Shown here one piece after another: positions 18,872 to 28,342 of a stretch of 64,000 nt of DNA. The first letter of the stretch is position 1, and every line of letters starts with the position of its first letter. Under the pieces are notes generated by a model, which saw nothing but the letters and a program-made list of their open reading frames with translations, was not told where the DNA came from and made no database searches. The position numbers were made by a program, and so were the translations under genes. The DNA comes from Siphonobacter sp. SORGH_AS_0500 (lineage in GTDB: Bacteria; Bacteroidota; Bacteroidia; Cytophagales; Spirosomataceae), in NCBI RefSeq assembly GCF_002838835.1, contig NZ_NHPP01000003.1, forward strand, positions 186,001 to 250,000. Reading direction: 5' to 3'.

Positions 18872-19846
18872 TTAAGAAAGAATGTGAACCATTCGGAGCA
18901 GATCGTCAGAGATGGGCTTATCCTTGGTAATACATTCAATGAAAGGCGTATAAACCAGACGGTTATTGACTACGCCTGTCATTACGTTTTTCTGTCCACG
19001 TAGTAAGCCTTCAATGGCTCCCAGACCTAAACGGCTGGCCAGGATACGATCCTGAGCCGAAGGAACACCACCCCGCTGAATGTGACCCAGCGTAGTCACG
19101 CGAATGTCTACTTCAACGTCGATGCTTTTCTTGATTTTTTCGGCGATTTCGGTCGCACGACCTTCCTTTTCACCTTCAGCTACCACAACGATAGAAGAAG
19201 ATTTTTTCTTTACAAAACCTTGTTTCAGCGTTTTAATAACCGCAGAAACGGGTTCAGAATGATCTTCGGGAACCACTACAAACTCGGCTCCGCCGCCAAT
19301 ACCTGACTGAATCGCGATATAACCCGAGTCACGACCCATTACTTCGATGAAGAAAACGCGATCATGAGAATCAGCCGTATCACGAATTTTATCGATGGCA
19401 TCGAGGGAGGTATTTACCGCTGTATCGTAACCAATGGTATAATCCGTTCCGTATAAATCATTATCGATAGTACCGGGAGCACCTACCGTAGGGATTTTGA
19501 ATTCGTTAAAGAAAATCTCTGCTCCGGTGAAGGTTCCATTGCCACCAATGGCTACTAAACCTTCAATACCCAGTGCTTTAAGATTATTATAAGCCTCCTG
19601 ACGGCCTTCTGGCGTCATAAAGCGACGAGAGCGTGCCGATTTCAGAATAGTACCGCCTCGTTGAATTATATTAGAGACATCGCGGGATGTCATAGGGTAG
19701 ATATCGCCTTCGATCATGCCGCTGTACCCCCGACGAATACCAAAAACTTCTACTTTATGGTACATTGCTCCCCGGACTACCGCCCGGATACAGGCGTTCA
19801 TGCCTGGAGCATCTCCTCCGGAGGTAAACACTGCAATACGCTTCAT
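18872..19846 (-). CDS. pfkA: ATP-dependent 6-phosphofructokinase
   Basis: This 324-residue PfkA-type enzyme catalyses fructose-6-phosphate to fructose-1,6-bisphosphate, the committed step of glycolysis. Motifs are the ATP-binding 'FTSGGDAPGMNACIRAV', 'GTIDNDLYGTDYTIGYDTAVN' with the catalytic Asp of the TIDND motif, 'EVMGRDSGYIA' and 'VTTLGHIQRGGVPSAQDRI'. The Gly in 'GGNGTFTGA' and the Asp of TIDND fit an ATP-using, not a PPi-using, enzyme. I chose ATG 19846 (MKRIAVFTSGG) over one four codons upstream. A -7 box lies 83 bp upstream. Confidence 0.97.
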   Translation of the reverse strand: MKRIAVFTSGGDAPGMNACIRAVVRGAMYHKVEVFGIRRGYSGMIEGDIYPMTSRDVSNIIQRGGTILKSARSRRFMTPEGRQEAYNNLKALGIEGLVAIGGNGTFTGAEIFFNEFKIPTVGAPGTIDNDLYGTDYTIGYDTAVNTSLDAIDKIRDTADSHDRVFFIEVMGRDSGYIAIQSGIGGGAEFVVVPEDHSEPVSAVIKTLKQGFVKKKSSSIVVVAEGEKEGRATEIAEKIKKSIDVEVDIRVTTLGHIQRGGVPSAQDRILASRLGLGAIEGLLRGQKNVMTGVVNNRLVYTPFIECITKDKPISDDLLRMVHILS

Positions 19847-19928
19847 ATTTGTGGTCAAGCCCGTGTTTAATTATTGGTTGTAAATGGGATTTTGGAAAAT
19901 TTTCACTAGGTTCCCTCTAAACTTTCTG

Positions 19929-19936
19929 CAAATTTA
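19929..19936 (-). promoter_or_regulatory. Predicted -7 promoter element of pfkA
   Basis: CAAATTTA on the plus strand is TAAATTTG on the minus strand, a full match to TAnnTTTG, 83 bp before the pfkA start. The rest of 19847-20154 holds no gene that I can see. Confidence 0.4.
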
Positions 19937-20154
19937 CAGCTTCTTTCAGTCTATTGGTTTAGTGAAGTTTAAAAAACCGGGAGTTCATGGTAATTTAATA
20001 AGAAACAAACTTTTTTTGCTGAATTCTAAGTACCTATAAACAAGTTTATCAGGTCTTTTCAACAAATCCACCTAAATGATCGTTCTTAAATAAATCCAAT
20101 AAAATCTTTTGCCTTTTACCCGAAGCTCAAGCCAAAGTGATAGGGTCTGTGCGT

Positions 20155-21696
20155 ATGAAACGAGTCCTTCCCATTATTTTAATACTTTTCAGTATCACCT
20201 CAGGTGAACGGGTGCAAGCCCAGTTTTTACTCGGTCAGAGTAGCAGTAATTACGCCGGCGTGCATGGTGTTTACCTTAATCCGGCTACGGCTGCTGACTC
20301 TCGTTATAAGGTTCAGATTCACCTAGCGGGTTTTGAAACGTACTTCTACAATAATTATCTGGTATGGCAGGCTCCTTATTCGCCCTTTCAGATGATGACC
20401 AATACCGTACCTTCTAAATACCGGGGACCAAATAACGGCATTATTTTCAGGGATCAGGAATATTTGCGGGAGAAGTTAAACGGAAGAGACAAGCACGTTC
20501 GGGCTGGGGCCGAAATTCGGGGCTCTGGTGTGCTATTTACGATTAACAACAAAAATGCAATCTCCATCAACTCTCGCCTGAGGGTAGGAGCTGCCGCCAC
20601 GAACGTTTCTGAATCCGTAGCAAGGCTTTTGAAAAACGGAACGGTCGTCAGTGGTCGAATTGAACCTGAGGATTTTGGAGCTCATTTACATGCAAATACC
20701 AATGCTCTGGTTGAACTTTCGGGAACCTATGCCCGGGTGCTGCTGGATGATGAGGAAGAGTTTATCAAAGTAGGCATTACCGCCAAACGTCTGATCAGTT
20801 TACAGCAATCCCACATTCATGGTCAGAATATTAACTATCAGTACATCACCGATCCCAGCGTACCTAATGGAGCCTACGTTCGGCTGAACAATCTCTCGGC
20901 TCAGTATGGAATGACGAACGAAGGAGCCTATAGTAATGCCAGTTTTAGTCCCGCCTGGTTATTAGGAAATGCCTCGGCGGGCAGTGGCTGGGGAGCAGAT
21001 CTGGGTTTCGTATATGAATACCGTCCGGATGTTCGAAAGTATTCCTACCGTGAAAAAGGGCAAATGCTGAAGGATAATAGCAAGAATAAATACCTGTATC
21101 GGGTGAGTGTTTCCCTGCTGGACATTGGCCGGGTTTCGTATAAAAACCCCAACTATGTAGAAGCTTATGATTTACAAAGGTCAGGGCTGATTCTGAATGA
21201 AAGCAACTTTCGCCAATCGCCGGGCTTACCAGGAGTCATGGATGGGTTAAATCAAACTTTGAGGTCATCGCCTGAGGATCAGGTTTCTGTTTACCGAACG
21301 CTGCTACCAACCCGTTTGCAGGCCAGCGTGGACTATCTGGTAAAGGACAAGGTTTATGTAAATGCAATGGTTATACAAGGATTTGTTTCGAACAGGAATG
21401 TAAACTTTACGATGCCGTCTCTACTGGCGGTTACGCCTCGATATGAAGCCAAATGGTTTGAAGTAGCCGTACCGTTTTCATTAACCGACAACTACAGCCG
21501 AGTAGCAATGGGGATTGGGGCGAGAGCCGGAATTTTGTATGTGGGTTCTGATAACATCCTCCCTACGTTCAATATTGGTAACCCCAAAGGCATGGAATTT
21601 CACTTCGGCCTACAGATTCCGATTTACCGGAAACCGCCAGAATCACAATTGAAGTGTTACCCTGAGACCGAGAAGAGAGGAATTTTTGGTTTCTGA
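20155..21696 (+). CDS. DUF5723 family outer-membrane protein
   Basis: This intact 513-residue paralogue of the broken gene at 684-2125 starts at ATG 20155 with a signal peptide (MKRVLPIILILFSITSG...VQA). The family pattern 'SSSNYAGVHGVYLNPATAADSRYKVQIHLAG' follows, then long amphipathic strand-like segments and 'SGWGADLGFVYEYRPD' and 'YVGSDNILPTFNIGNPKGMEFHFGLQIPI' at the end, as expected for an outer-membrane beta-barrel with a C-terminal aromatic strand. The function of the family is not established. No patatin follows this copy. It forms a single-gene unit. Confidence 0.85.
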   Translation: MKRVLPIILILFSITSGERVQAQFLLGQSSSNYAGVHGVYLNPATAADSRYKVQIHLAGFETYFYNNYLVWQAPYSPFQMMTNTVPSKYRGPNNGIIFRDQEYLREKLNGRDKHVRAGAEIRGSGVLFTINNKNAISINSRLRVGAAATNVSESVARLLKNGTVVSGRIEPEDFGAHLHANTNALVELSGTYARVLLDDEEEFIKVGITAKRLISLQQSHIHGQNINYQYITDPSVPNGAYVRLNNLSAQYGMTNEGAYSNASFSPAWLLGNASAGSGWGADLGFVYEYRPDVRKYSYREKGQMLKDNSKNKYLYRVSVSLLDIGRVSYKNPNYVEAYDLQRSGLILNESNFRQSPGLPGVMDGLNQTLRSSPEDQVSVYRTLLPTRLQASVDYLVKDKVYVNAMVIQGFVSNRNVNFTMPSLLAVTPRYEAKWFEVAVPFSLTDNYSRVAMGIGARAGILYVGSDNILPTFNIGNPKGMEFHFGLQIPIYRKPPESQLKCYPETEKRGIFGF

Positions 21697-21716
21697 AGAA
21701 GAAAAGGAGATAAACG

Positions 21717-21749
21717 AAAGAGCCGACTGATTTCTCAGCCGGCTCTTTT
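21717..21749. terminator. Bidirectional terminator after DUF5723 gene 2
   Basis: A stem (21717-21730 with 21735-21748, one mismatch) with A and T flanks lies between convergent genes. Confidence 0.8.
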
Positions 21750-21767
21750 GTTGGGTGATGCATGTGA

Positions 21768-22106
21768 TTAACCCTTCACCATGCCAATGCCCGTCAGGAG
21801 TAAGCCTGAGCCGAGTAACATAAAAAAGGCCGGAGCCAGCCAGGTTGCCAAAGGAGCATCCACTCGAGCCTGACCCGGATTTTGAAGCGAATACCGAATG
21901 GGTAAACTGCGGCCTTTGATATTGGTGCTGGTTACCCGAAGAGCATAGCTTTTTCCATCCACTTCATAGACAATCCGGTCTTCTTCAACCAGCCCTAATA
22001 CGCGGGCGGTGTTTTTCATCCAGTCCCGACGTTTATTCAAAATCGTCCAGCCAATCATGAAGGCCATGCCTCCGAGAATAATAATGATAACTCCAAAAAC
22101 AACCAT
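21768..22106 (-). CDS. Small DUF3592-like membrane protein
   Basis: This 112-residue protein consists of a transmembrane helix (residues 2-24), a small beta-rich soluble part of about 60 residues ('KNTARVLGLVEEDRIVYEVDGKSYALRV') and a second transmembrane helix (about 88-108). This TM-beta-TM arrangement resembles DUF3592 proteins, whose role is unknown. It follows hslU on the same strand but is separated from it by the hslU terminator. Confidence 0.65.
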   Translation of the reverse strand: MVVFGVIIIILGGMAFMIGWTILNKRRDWMKNTARVLGLVEEDRIVYEVDGKSYALRVTSTNIKGRSLPIRYSLQNPGQARVDAPLATWLAPAFFMLLGSGLLLTGIGMVKG

Positions 22107-22113
22107 GGTCGGG

Positions 22114-22141
22114 TAAAAAAGGAGAGGGGTGCTCTCCTTTT
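22114..22141 (-). terminator. Terminator of hslU
   Basis: On the minus strand a perfect 10-bp stem (22141-22132 with 22126-22117) is followed by a T-run. It sits immediately after the hslU stop. Confidence 0.8.
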
Positions 22142-22144
22142 GAT

Positions 22145-23539
22145 TTAAAGAATATATTGACTCAAATCGCGGTTTTGCACCAGTCCGGCCAGCCGTTGAT
22201 CGACCAGTTCTTTCGTAACTACTACCTGAGCATTGGGACCAATCTGGTCGGGAATGTCAAATAATACATCATTTAACAACTGACTTACTACGGTCTGTAA
22301 TCGGCGGGCACCGATGTTTTCTACTTCGGTATTAAGCTGAAAGGCGACTTCCGCCAGAGCCTGAAGCGATTCGTCATTGAAGGTTAATCCTACGCCTTCG
22401 GCCCGAAGCATAGCTTCATACTGACGGGTTAAGGCATTGCGGGGTTCCTGTAAAATCCGAACAAAATCGGCCTGCGTTAGGGGCTGTAATTCTACGCGGA
22501 TCGGGAAACGACCCTGAAGCTCAGGGATAAGATCGCTGGGCTTTGAAACGTGGAAGGCACCGGCGGCAATAAACAGGATGTGATCCGTGTGAATAACCCC
22601 GTACTTCGTATTGACGGTGGAACCTTCTACGATGGGTAATAAATCCCGTTGCACCCCTTCGCGGGAAACGTCCGGCCCGGAGCCGCCACTTTTGGCCGCT
22701 ACTTTATCAATTTCATCAATGAAAATAATTCCCAGATTTTCTGCTTTGCGAATGGCTTCGTCCTTCACTTCATCCATGTCGATGAGTTTGGCGGCTTCTT
22801 CGTCCAGCAGAATTCGCTTGGCTTCGCCAATGGTTACCTTGCGTTTCTTCCGCTGCTTGGGCATCATGCCGGAAATCATCTCCTGAATGTTCATCATGGA
22901 GTTATCGTCAATCGGGCCGCCCATGACGCCAATGTTCGGTGAAGCACTTTGCTGTACGTCAATGTCGATCTTGCGTTCATCAATCTCGCCGGATCTGATT
23001 TTTTCCCGAAAACGTTCCCGCGTCCGTTCGTTCAGTTCGGCGTCTGACGCATTTTCAATGTTTTCGGAAGTAATAGAAGCCGAATGTGGATGAAAACCCG
23101 CGGGTTGTTTCACCGAAGGAATGAGGGCATCCAGAATGACTTCTTCCACAGCCTGAGCCGCCCGCTCTTTCACGGATTCTTTCTTGGCGGCCCGAACCAT
23201 ATGAATGGCTTGCTCTACGAGGTCGCGAACCATGCTTTCAACATCGCGGCCTACATACCCTACTTCGGTAAATTTGGACGCTTCCACTTTCGTGAAAGGA
23301 GCATCAGCCAGTTGAGCCAGACGACGAGCAATTTCGGTCTTACCGCAACCCGTGGGTCCAATCATCAGAATATTGTTCGGCATGATCTCCCGTTGCATTT
23401 CTGCCGGAGCGTTCATGCGTCTCCAGCGATTTCGCAGGGCAATGGCTACGTTCTTTTTCGCTTCGTGTTGTCCAATAATGTATTTATCCAATTCCGCTAC
23501 AATCTGGCGGGGCGTAAGAGCTTCGAGATTTTTTGACAT
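22145..23539 (-). CDS. hslU: HslU, ATPase subunit of the HslUV protease
   Basis: This 464-residue AAA+ unfoldase has 'LTPRQIVAELDKYIIGQHEAKKNVAIALRNRWRR' at the N-terminus, Walker A 'GPTGCGKTE', Walker B 'IIFIDEIDK', sensor 'GRFPIRVEL' and the C-terminal tail 'RDLSQYIL', which in HslU proteins docks into HslV and activates it. The intermediate I-domain is present between about residues 110 and 240. The start was placed at ATG 23539 (MSKNLEALTPRQ) rather than 17 codons upstream. hslV is not adjacent in this window, unlike the hslVU operon of many bacteria. Confidence 0.96.
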   Translation of the reverse strand: MSKNLEALTPRQIVAELDKYIIGQHEAKKNVAIALRNRWRRMNAPAEMQREIMPNNILMIGPTGCGKTEIARRLAQLADAPFTKVEASKFTEVGYVGRDVESMVRDLVEQAIHMVRAAKKESVKERAAQAVEEVILDALIPSVKQPAGFHPHSASITSENIENASDAELNERTRERFREKIRSGEIDERKIDIDVQQSASPNIGVMGGPIDDNSMMNIQEMISGMMPKQRKKRKVTIGEAKRILLDEEAAKLIDMDEVKDEAIRKAENLGIIFIDEIDKVAAKSGGSGPDVSREGVQRDLLPIVEGSTVNTKYGVIHTDHILFIAAGAFHVSKPSDLIPELQGRFPIRVELQPLTQADFVRILQEPRNALTRQYEAMLRAEGVGLTFNDESLQALAEVAFQLNTEVENIGARRLQTVVSQLLNDVLFDIPDQIGPNAQVVVTKELVDQRLAGLVQNRDLSQYIL

Positions 23540-24022
23540 TCCAATGCTGTTTTCTTTCCATGAGTCCAGGGCAAAGCCTGACTCTTTCACATACTCACTT
23601 TTACTTACAAATATTATTCTAGCAACCTGGATACCTCACTATTTTTGTTTAAATGGTCAAAATTTTGAGGATTTACTTGATGAAGATTTATTGGTAAACA
23701 ACTGAATAATAGTTTGTTATGTTTGTTTGATGGCCTCTTTCAATAACTTTTTTAAAGTAAGTAAATTCAAACTGTAAATCGGAAAATTTGTCAGGAAAAG
23801 CCTGGAGAACCGTTACTCTCAAGTAGAAAAGCACGGGCGAGCGAAACGCGTATGAGGAATAACTCTGAAATAACGGAAGTACCTTCTTCGTTAGAGCTTA
23901 GATCGGCTTTTGGGTGTTCAAATTAAATTTTATAAAGTTTGAACTTTCCACTTGCCAAATCCTTTAAAAACTACAAATTTTGTAAAGGAAATTGACTGAT
24001 TCCGAGAATTTTTCGGGGAAAT
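23540..24022. other. Intergenic region between divergent hslU and mrdA
   Basis: The 480 bp contain no supportable gene and no full TAnnTTTG box in the right orientation for either flanking gene. A weak 6-bp inverted repeat surrounds position 23970. Confidence 0.5.
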
Positions 24023-25999
24023 ATGCAAGAAGTTAAAAGAGGAATCATACAAGGGGTAGTAGTGCTGGTGGCCCTTGTATATCTGGCGAAGTTATTTTAC
24101 TTACAAGTGGTGGACGAGGGGTACTCGGAAGCTGCCGTGAATAATGCAATTGAGAAGGTAGTACAGATCCCGTATCGTGGTCAAATCTATGATCGTAAGG
24201 GTAATCTGATTGTGTATAACACCCCTACCTATGATTTATACATCACACCTAAGAAAGCCCGTATACCAGATACGCTTCGGTTATGTAATCTGCTGGGTGT
24301 TACGAAAATGCAGTTTGATAGCATGTATTCGGTGGCTCGGACGTATTCCAAGTTCAAGCCGTCTTTATTCATGCGTCAATTATCGGTAGAAGACTTTGCC
24401 CGCATTCAGGATGCGATGGTAGACTACCCCGGCTTTACCTTTGAAACCAGTGCTTTCCGAACGTATAATACTTCCACTATGGCTAATGCCCTGGGGTATG
24501 TAGCGGAGGTAAGTCCTAAATTACTGGAAGACCAGGAAGAAAAAGGTGAGAGTTACTACCGTCAGGGGGATTACATCGGTCAGAGTGGACTGGAGCGTTA
24601 TTACGAAGAAACCCTGCGGGGGCAACGCGGCATGAAGTACATCATGAAGGATGTACACGGTGTTGTGAAAGGGCCCTGGAAGGGGGGAAGTGCGGATATT
24701 TCGCCCATCGCCGGAAAAAACCTCTATACTTCCATCGATCTGGATTTACAGCAATACGCGGATAGTTTATTTCAGAATAAATCAGGAAGTCTGGTTGCGA
24801 TTGAGCCCAATACGGGAGAGATTCTGGCTATGGTTTCCTCGCCTTCGTACGACCCTAAATTGTTGTCAGGACGTAACTATTCGAAGAATTACGCCAAGCT
24901 GGCTTTGAATCCCTTTAATCCCTTGTTAAACCGGGCTTTACAGGGAACGTATCGTCCGGGGTCAACTTTTAAGACCATTGAGACACTGGTCGGATTACAG
25001 GATGGGGCCATTAGCCCCAGTACGGTATTAGGTCACTCCGGCATTCGGATGAACTGCCACTGTGGAGCAAGTTCGAGTAACTTGCACCGGGCCATTCAGC
25101 TTTCCTGTAACCCGTATTTTTATCACGTATTTCGTCGGATTATCTACAACAACGACGAAAAAGACGTTTACAAAAAATCGAAAGTGGGCTTAACCCGCTG
25201 GCATGATCGGGTTGCAAAATTTGGAATCGGTCAGAAGCTGGGGGTAGATTTACCTTACGAAAAAACGGGCTTATTACCCGACGTTGATTATTACAACAAG
25301 CGAAACAAAGGGGAGAATAACTGGAAATTTTCCAATATTTATTCCGTAGGGATTGGGGAAGGTGAGTTGCTGGTTACCCCCACTAAACTGGCCAATGTAG
25401 CGGCTATTATTGCCAATCGGGGCTGGTATATTACCCCTCACCTGGTGCGGGCCGTTGGTTCTCCGAAAAACGATCCACTCCCGCAATACCGGGAAAAACA
25501 TTCAGTGGACATCGACACCCGGCACTTCGAGACGCTGATTGCAGGCATGTCAGACGCGGTGCGGAACGGTACGGTGATGCGGGCGGCAGTGATTCCTGAT
25601 CTTGAAATCTGTGGAAAGACGGGTACTTCTCAAAACCGCCCCGGTCAGGATGATAACTCGGTTTTTATTTGTTTTGCCCCTCGGAATAACCCCAAGATTG
25701 CTATCGCGGCTATCGTCGATTATGGCCGGTGGGGAGGGACAACTTCTGCTCCCATTGCCATGATGGTAGCCGAGAAGTATATCAAAGGCACGGTAACGCA
25801 TAAAGGCCTGGAACGGGAAATGATGAATAAGTATTTGTTACGTTTACCCGAACCGTCAAAAAAGAAAAAGTTGCTGGCAAAGCCTGAAGCAGGGAAGCAA
25901 ACGCTCATCGTGCAAAACGGTAAAGTAATTGCCATTCCGGCAACCCCCAAGGCACTACCGAATTTCTCAGTTAACGATTTCCTGTCCGATTTATATTGA
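24023..25999 (+). CDS. mrdA: Penicillin-binding protein 2 (elongation transpeptidase)
   Basis: This 658-residue class B PBP has one N-terminal transmembrane helix (about residues 6-28), a dimerisation/pedestal domain beginning 'IPYRGQIYDRKGNLIVYN', and a transpeptidase domain. The three active-site motifs are S314-x-x-K ('GSTFKTIE'), SxN ('LSCNPYF') and K532-T-G ('CGKTGTSQN'). PBP2 crosslinks lateral-wall peptidoglycan together with the SEDS glycosyltransferase RodA, encoded 39 bp downstream. The C-terminal basic segment 'EPSKKKKLLAKPEAGKQ' is cytophagal in style. mreBCD are not in this window. Confidence 0.95.
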   Translation: MQEVKRGIIQGVVVLVALVYLAKLFYLQVVDEGYSEAAVNNAIEKVVQIPYRGQIYDRKGNLIVYNTPTYDLYITPKKARIPDTLRLCNLLGVTKMQFDSMYSVARTYSKFKPSLFMRQLSVEDFARIQDAMVDYPGFTFETSAFRTYNTSTMANALGYVAEVSPKLLEDQEEKGESYYRQGDYIGQSGLERYYEETLRGQRGMKYIMKDVHGVVKGPWKGGSADISPIAGKNLYTSIDLDLQQYADSLFQNKSGSLVAIEPNTGEILAMVSSPSYDPKLLSGRNYSKNYAKLALNPFNPLLNRALQGTYRPGSTFKTIETLVGLQDGAISPSTVLGHSGIRMNCHCGASSSNLHRAIQLSCNPYFYHVFRRIIYNNDEKDVYKKSKVGLTRWHDRVAKFGIGQKLGVDLPYEKTGLLPDVDYYNKRNKGENNWKFSNIYSVGIGEGELLVTPTKLANVAAIIANRGWYITPHLVRAVGSPKNDPLPQYREKHSVDIDTRHFETLIAGMSDAVRNGTVMRAAVIPDLEICGKTGTSQNRPGQDDNSVFICFAPRNNPKIAIAAIVDYGRWGGTTSAPIAMMVAEKYIKGTVTHKGLEREMMNKYLLRLPEPSKKKKLLAKPEAGKQTLIVQNGKVIAIPATPKALPNFSVNDFLSDLY

Positions 26000-26038
26000 T
26001 CGCCGCAGGTACTTCACTGATTCTAATACCCTACGAAA

Positions 26039-27321
26039 TTGGCTTCTCGCGAGAATAGCATTTTAAATCGAATTGACTGGGTTACAATAGCCCTGTACCT
26101 GGCTTGCGTGGTAATCGGCTGGCTGAATATCTATGCCGCTGTATATAACCCCGAGCAACCCATAAGTATCTTTAATTTTGAGACAAACTCAGGTAAGCAA
26201 TTGGTCTTTGCGGGTTTTTCGGTATTACTTATTATCGCCATTCTGGTGATTGACTACCGATTCTGGGAGACGTTTGCTTTTTATATCTACGGCTTTATTC
26301 TCTTATTACTCGTTGGCGTTCTGGTTCTGGGGGCTGATATTAAAGGTTCGCACTCGTGGTTTAGAATTGGGCCGGTTGGCTTTCAGCCGGCGGAGGTTGC
26401 CAAGATGCTACTGCCCTGGCCATTGCCAAGTATCTGAGCACGCCGGGAACGAATTTAGCCAAGTTTAAGGATCAGTTTACGGTGGCGATTTTCATGTTAA
26501 TTCCCATTCTGCTGATTCTGTTATCGAGAGAAACGGGACAAACGCTGGTGATTGTTGGGCTGGTATTGATGCTGTATCGGGAAGGGTTACCGGGCATTTA
26601 CCCCTCCATTATTATCGTTTCAGCGACCTTACTGATTCTGGCTCTTACAGTCGATACCCTGACTATCGCCATTGTTCTTGCAGTCATTGCTGGTATGGTC
26701 TTATTCTTTATGCCCCGGTATGAGCGAACTCGGAAGACGTATGTTACCATAGGACTTATTTATGTGGGTTGTCTGGTTGTGGTCTGGGCTACCGACTTCT
26801 TCATCCATAATGTTCTCGCTCCGCACCAGCGTTCACGGATAGAGGTATTAATTGATCCCAACAGCCATAAACGGGGGGCGGGCTGGAACGTCATTCAGTC
26901 AAAAATTGCGATTGGTTCGGGGGGCGTTTTTGGCAAAGGCTTCCTGCAAGGCACACAAACGAAGTTTGATTTCGTGCCCGAACAAAGTACGGACTTTATT
27001 TTCTGTACGGTAGGGGAAGAACACGGATTTTTCGGGAGTCTCGTGGTCATTGGCTTGTTAATAGCTTTAATTCTTCGTTTAATATTTCTCGCTGAACGAC
27101 AGCGAATTAAGTTCGCCCGAGTGTATGGATATGGGGTAGTATCCATCTTCTTTTTTCACTTTCTGGTTAACATAGGCATGACGATTGGACTCATGCCTGT
27201 GATCGGTATTCCGCTGCCCTTTTTTAGTTATGGAGGTTCGGGGTTATGGTCGTTTACCATCCTGCTTTTCATCTTTTTAAAACTCGACTCCCAGCGTTCA
27301 CTGATTATGTCTCGGGTTTAG
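26039..27321 (+). pseudogene. rodA: RodA, peptidoglycan polymerase, broken by a one-base frameshift
   Basis: Two frames together encode a 427-residue SEDS protein with about ten membrane helices. The start is TTG 26039 (MASRENSILNRIDWV); no ATG is available in frame. The first frame reads through 'SHSWFRIGPVGFQPAEVAKM' and then stops at TGA 26435. Restoring one G after position 26407 gives 'AKMATALAIAKYLSTPGTN', which is the family sequence, and the second frame then continues to 'GFFGSLVVIG' and 'PLPFFSYGGSGLWS'. RodA polymerises lateral-wall glycan strands with PBP2, encoded just upstream. Because it is normally essential, a deletion in the assembly is likelier than a true loss. Confidence 0.88.
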
Positions 27322-27418
27322 AGGCTTGCCGTCAGAACTTTTATGGAGCCTTTCAGCCCAAAGGAATATTCAGCTATAGAGGATCTTTGTATAATGGCAT
27401 GTACAATCCGTTATACCT

Positions 27419-28315
27419 ATGGTAATCCTTCAAACTCAACAACTTGAATTTTATTTTCGAAAAGATCAGCCCATCGTCCGGAGTATTGATCTCCAGGTGC
27501 CGCAAGGATCCATATTTGGATTTTTAGGACCCAATGGAGCTGGTAAAACCACCTCTATCCGGCTGATACTAGGACTATTGCAGGCAAAATCTGGTACGGT
27601 TGAAATCTTCGGACAGGAGTTGGGATCCAACCGAAGTGCCTTATTTCAGAAAATAGGTTCCCTCATCGAATCGCCCTCCCTTTACCTGCACCTGACGGGT
27701 AAACAAAATCTTGAAATTGCCCGACACTATACGCAGAAGCCCGCATCCAGAATTAACGAAGTACTGGCAATGGTGGGGCTGGAGCACGCGGCTACTAAAA
27801 AAGCCGGGGCCTATTCGCTCGGAATGAAACAGCGGCTGGGGCTGGCCATGGCCTTACTTCATCAGCCTGAGTTAGTGATTCTGGATGAACCTACCAATGG
27901 CCTCGACCCGGGCGGAATCATTGAAATGCGGGAGCTGATTAAACAGTTGAATCGGGATTTAGGAATTACATTCTTCGTGTCAAGTCACCTGCTGGCGGAG
28001 GTCGAGCGGATGTGTACGCACGTAGGAATTATTCATCAGGGTAATCTGCTTTTTCAGGGAAGTATTCAGGAGCTTCAAAGGGCTCAGGCACAGCAGCGAA
28101 TGATTTATATTGATACCAATAATCACGAACAGGCTCAGTCAATTTTGTCGGAACTGAAACCTCAGCTAGTGGCAGGTAAGTTAACCGTTCCTTTTGAAAG
28201 TAAAGCTCAGGTCGCGGCTCTTAATCATTCACTAGTAACGGCTGGAATCGATGTGTACGAACTAAACATTCAGGGAGCTGACCTAGAAGAAATGTTCCTG
28301 AATATTATCCGCTGA
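27419..28315 (+). CDS. ABC transporter ATP-binding protein (ABC-2 type)
   Basis: This 298-residue ATPase has Walker A 'GPNGAGKTTS', a signature 'YSLGMKQRLGLAMALLH' and Walker B 'LVILDEPTNGLDPGG', then an H-loop 'VSSHLLAEVERM'. The C-terminal regulatory part fits the CcmA/BcrA-type subfamily that drives small ABC-2 exporters. It is followed after 27 bp by its permease, so the two form an operon and a likely exporter or immunity-type transporter. No lantibiotic genes are nearby, so a specific substrate cannot be named. Confidence 0.9.
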   Translation: MVILQTQQLEFYFRKDQPIVRSIDLQVPQGSIFGFLGPNGAGKTTSIRLILGLLQAKSGTVEIFGQELGSNRSALFQKIGSLIESPSLYLHLTGKQNLEIARHYTQKPASRINEVLAMVGLEHAATKKAGAYSLGMKQRLGLAMALLHQPELVILDEPTNGLDPGGIIEMRELIKQLNRDLGITFFVSSHLLAEVERMCTHVGIIHQGNLLFQGSIQELQRAQAQQRMIYIDTNNHEQAQSILSELKPQLVAGKLTVPFESKAQVAALNHSLVTAGIDVYELNIQGADLEEMFLNIIR

Positions 28316-28342
28316 TTATCAATCTTTCACCTTCACAAAACG

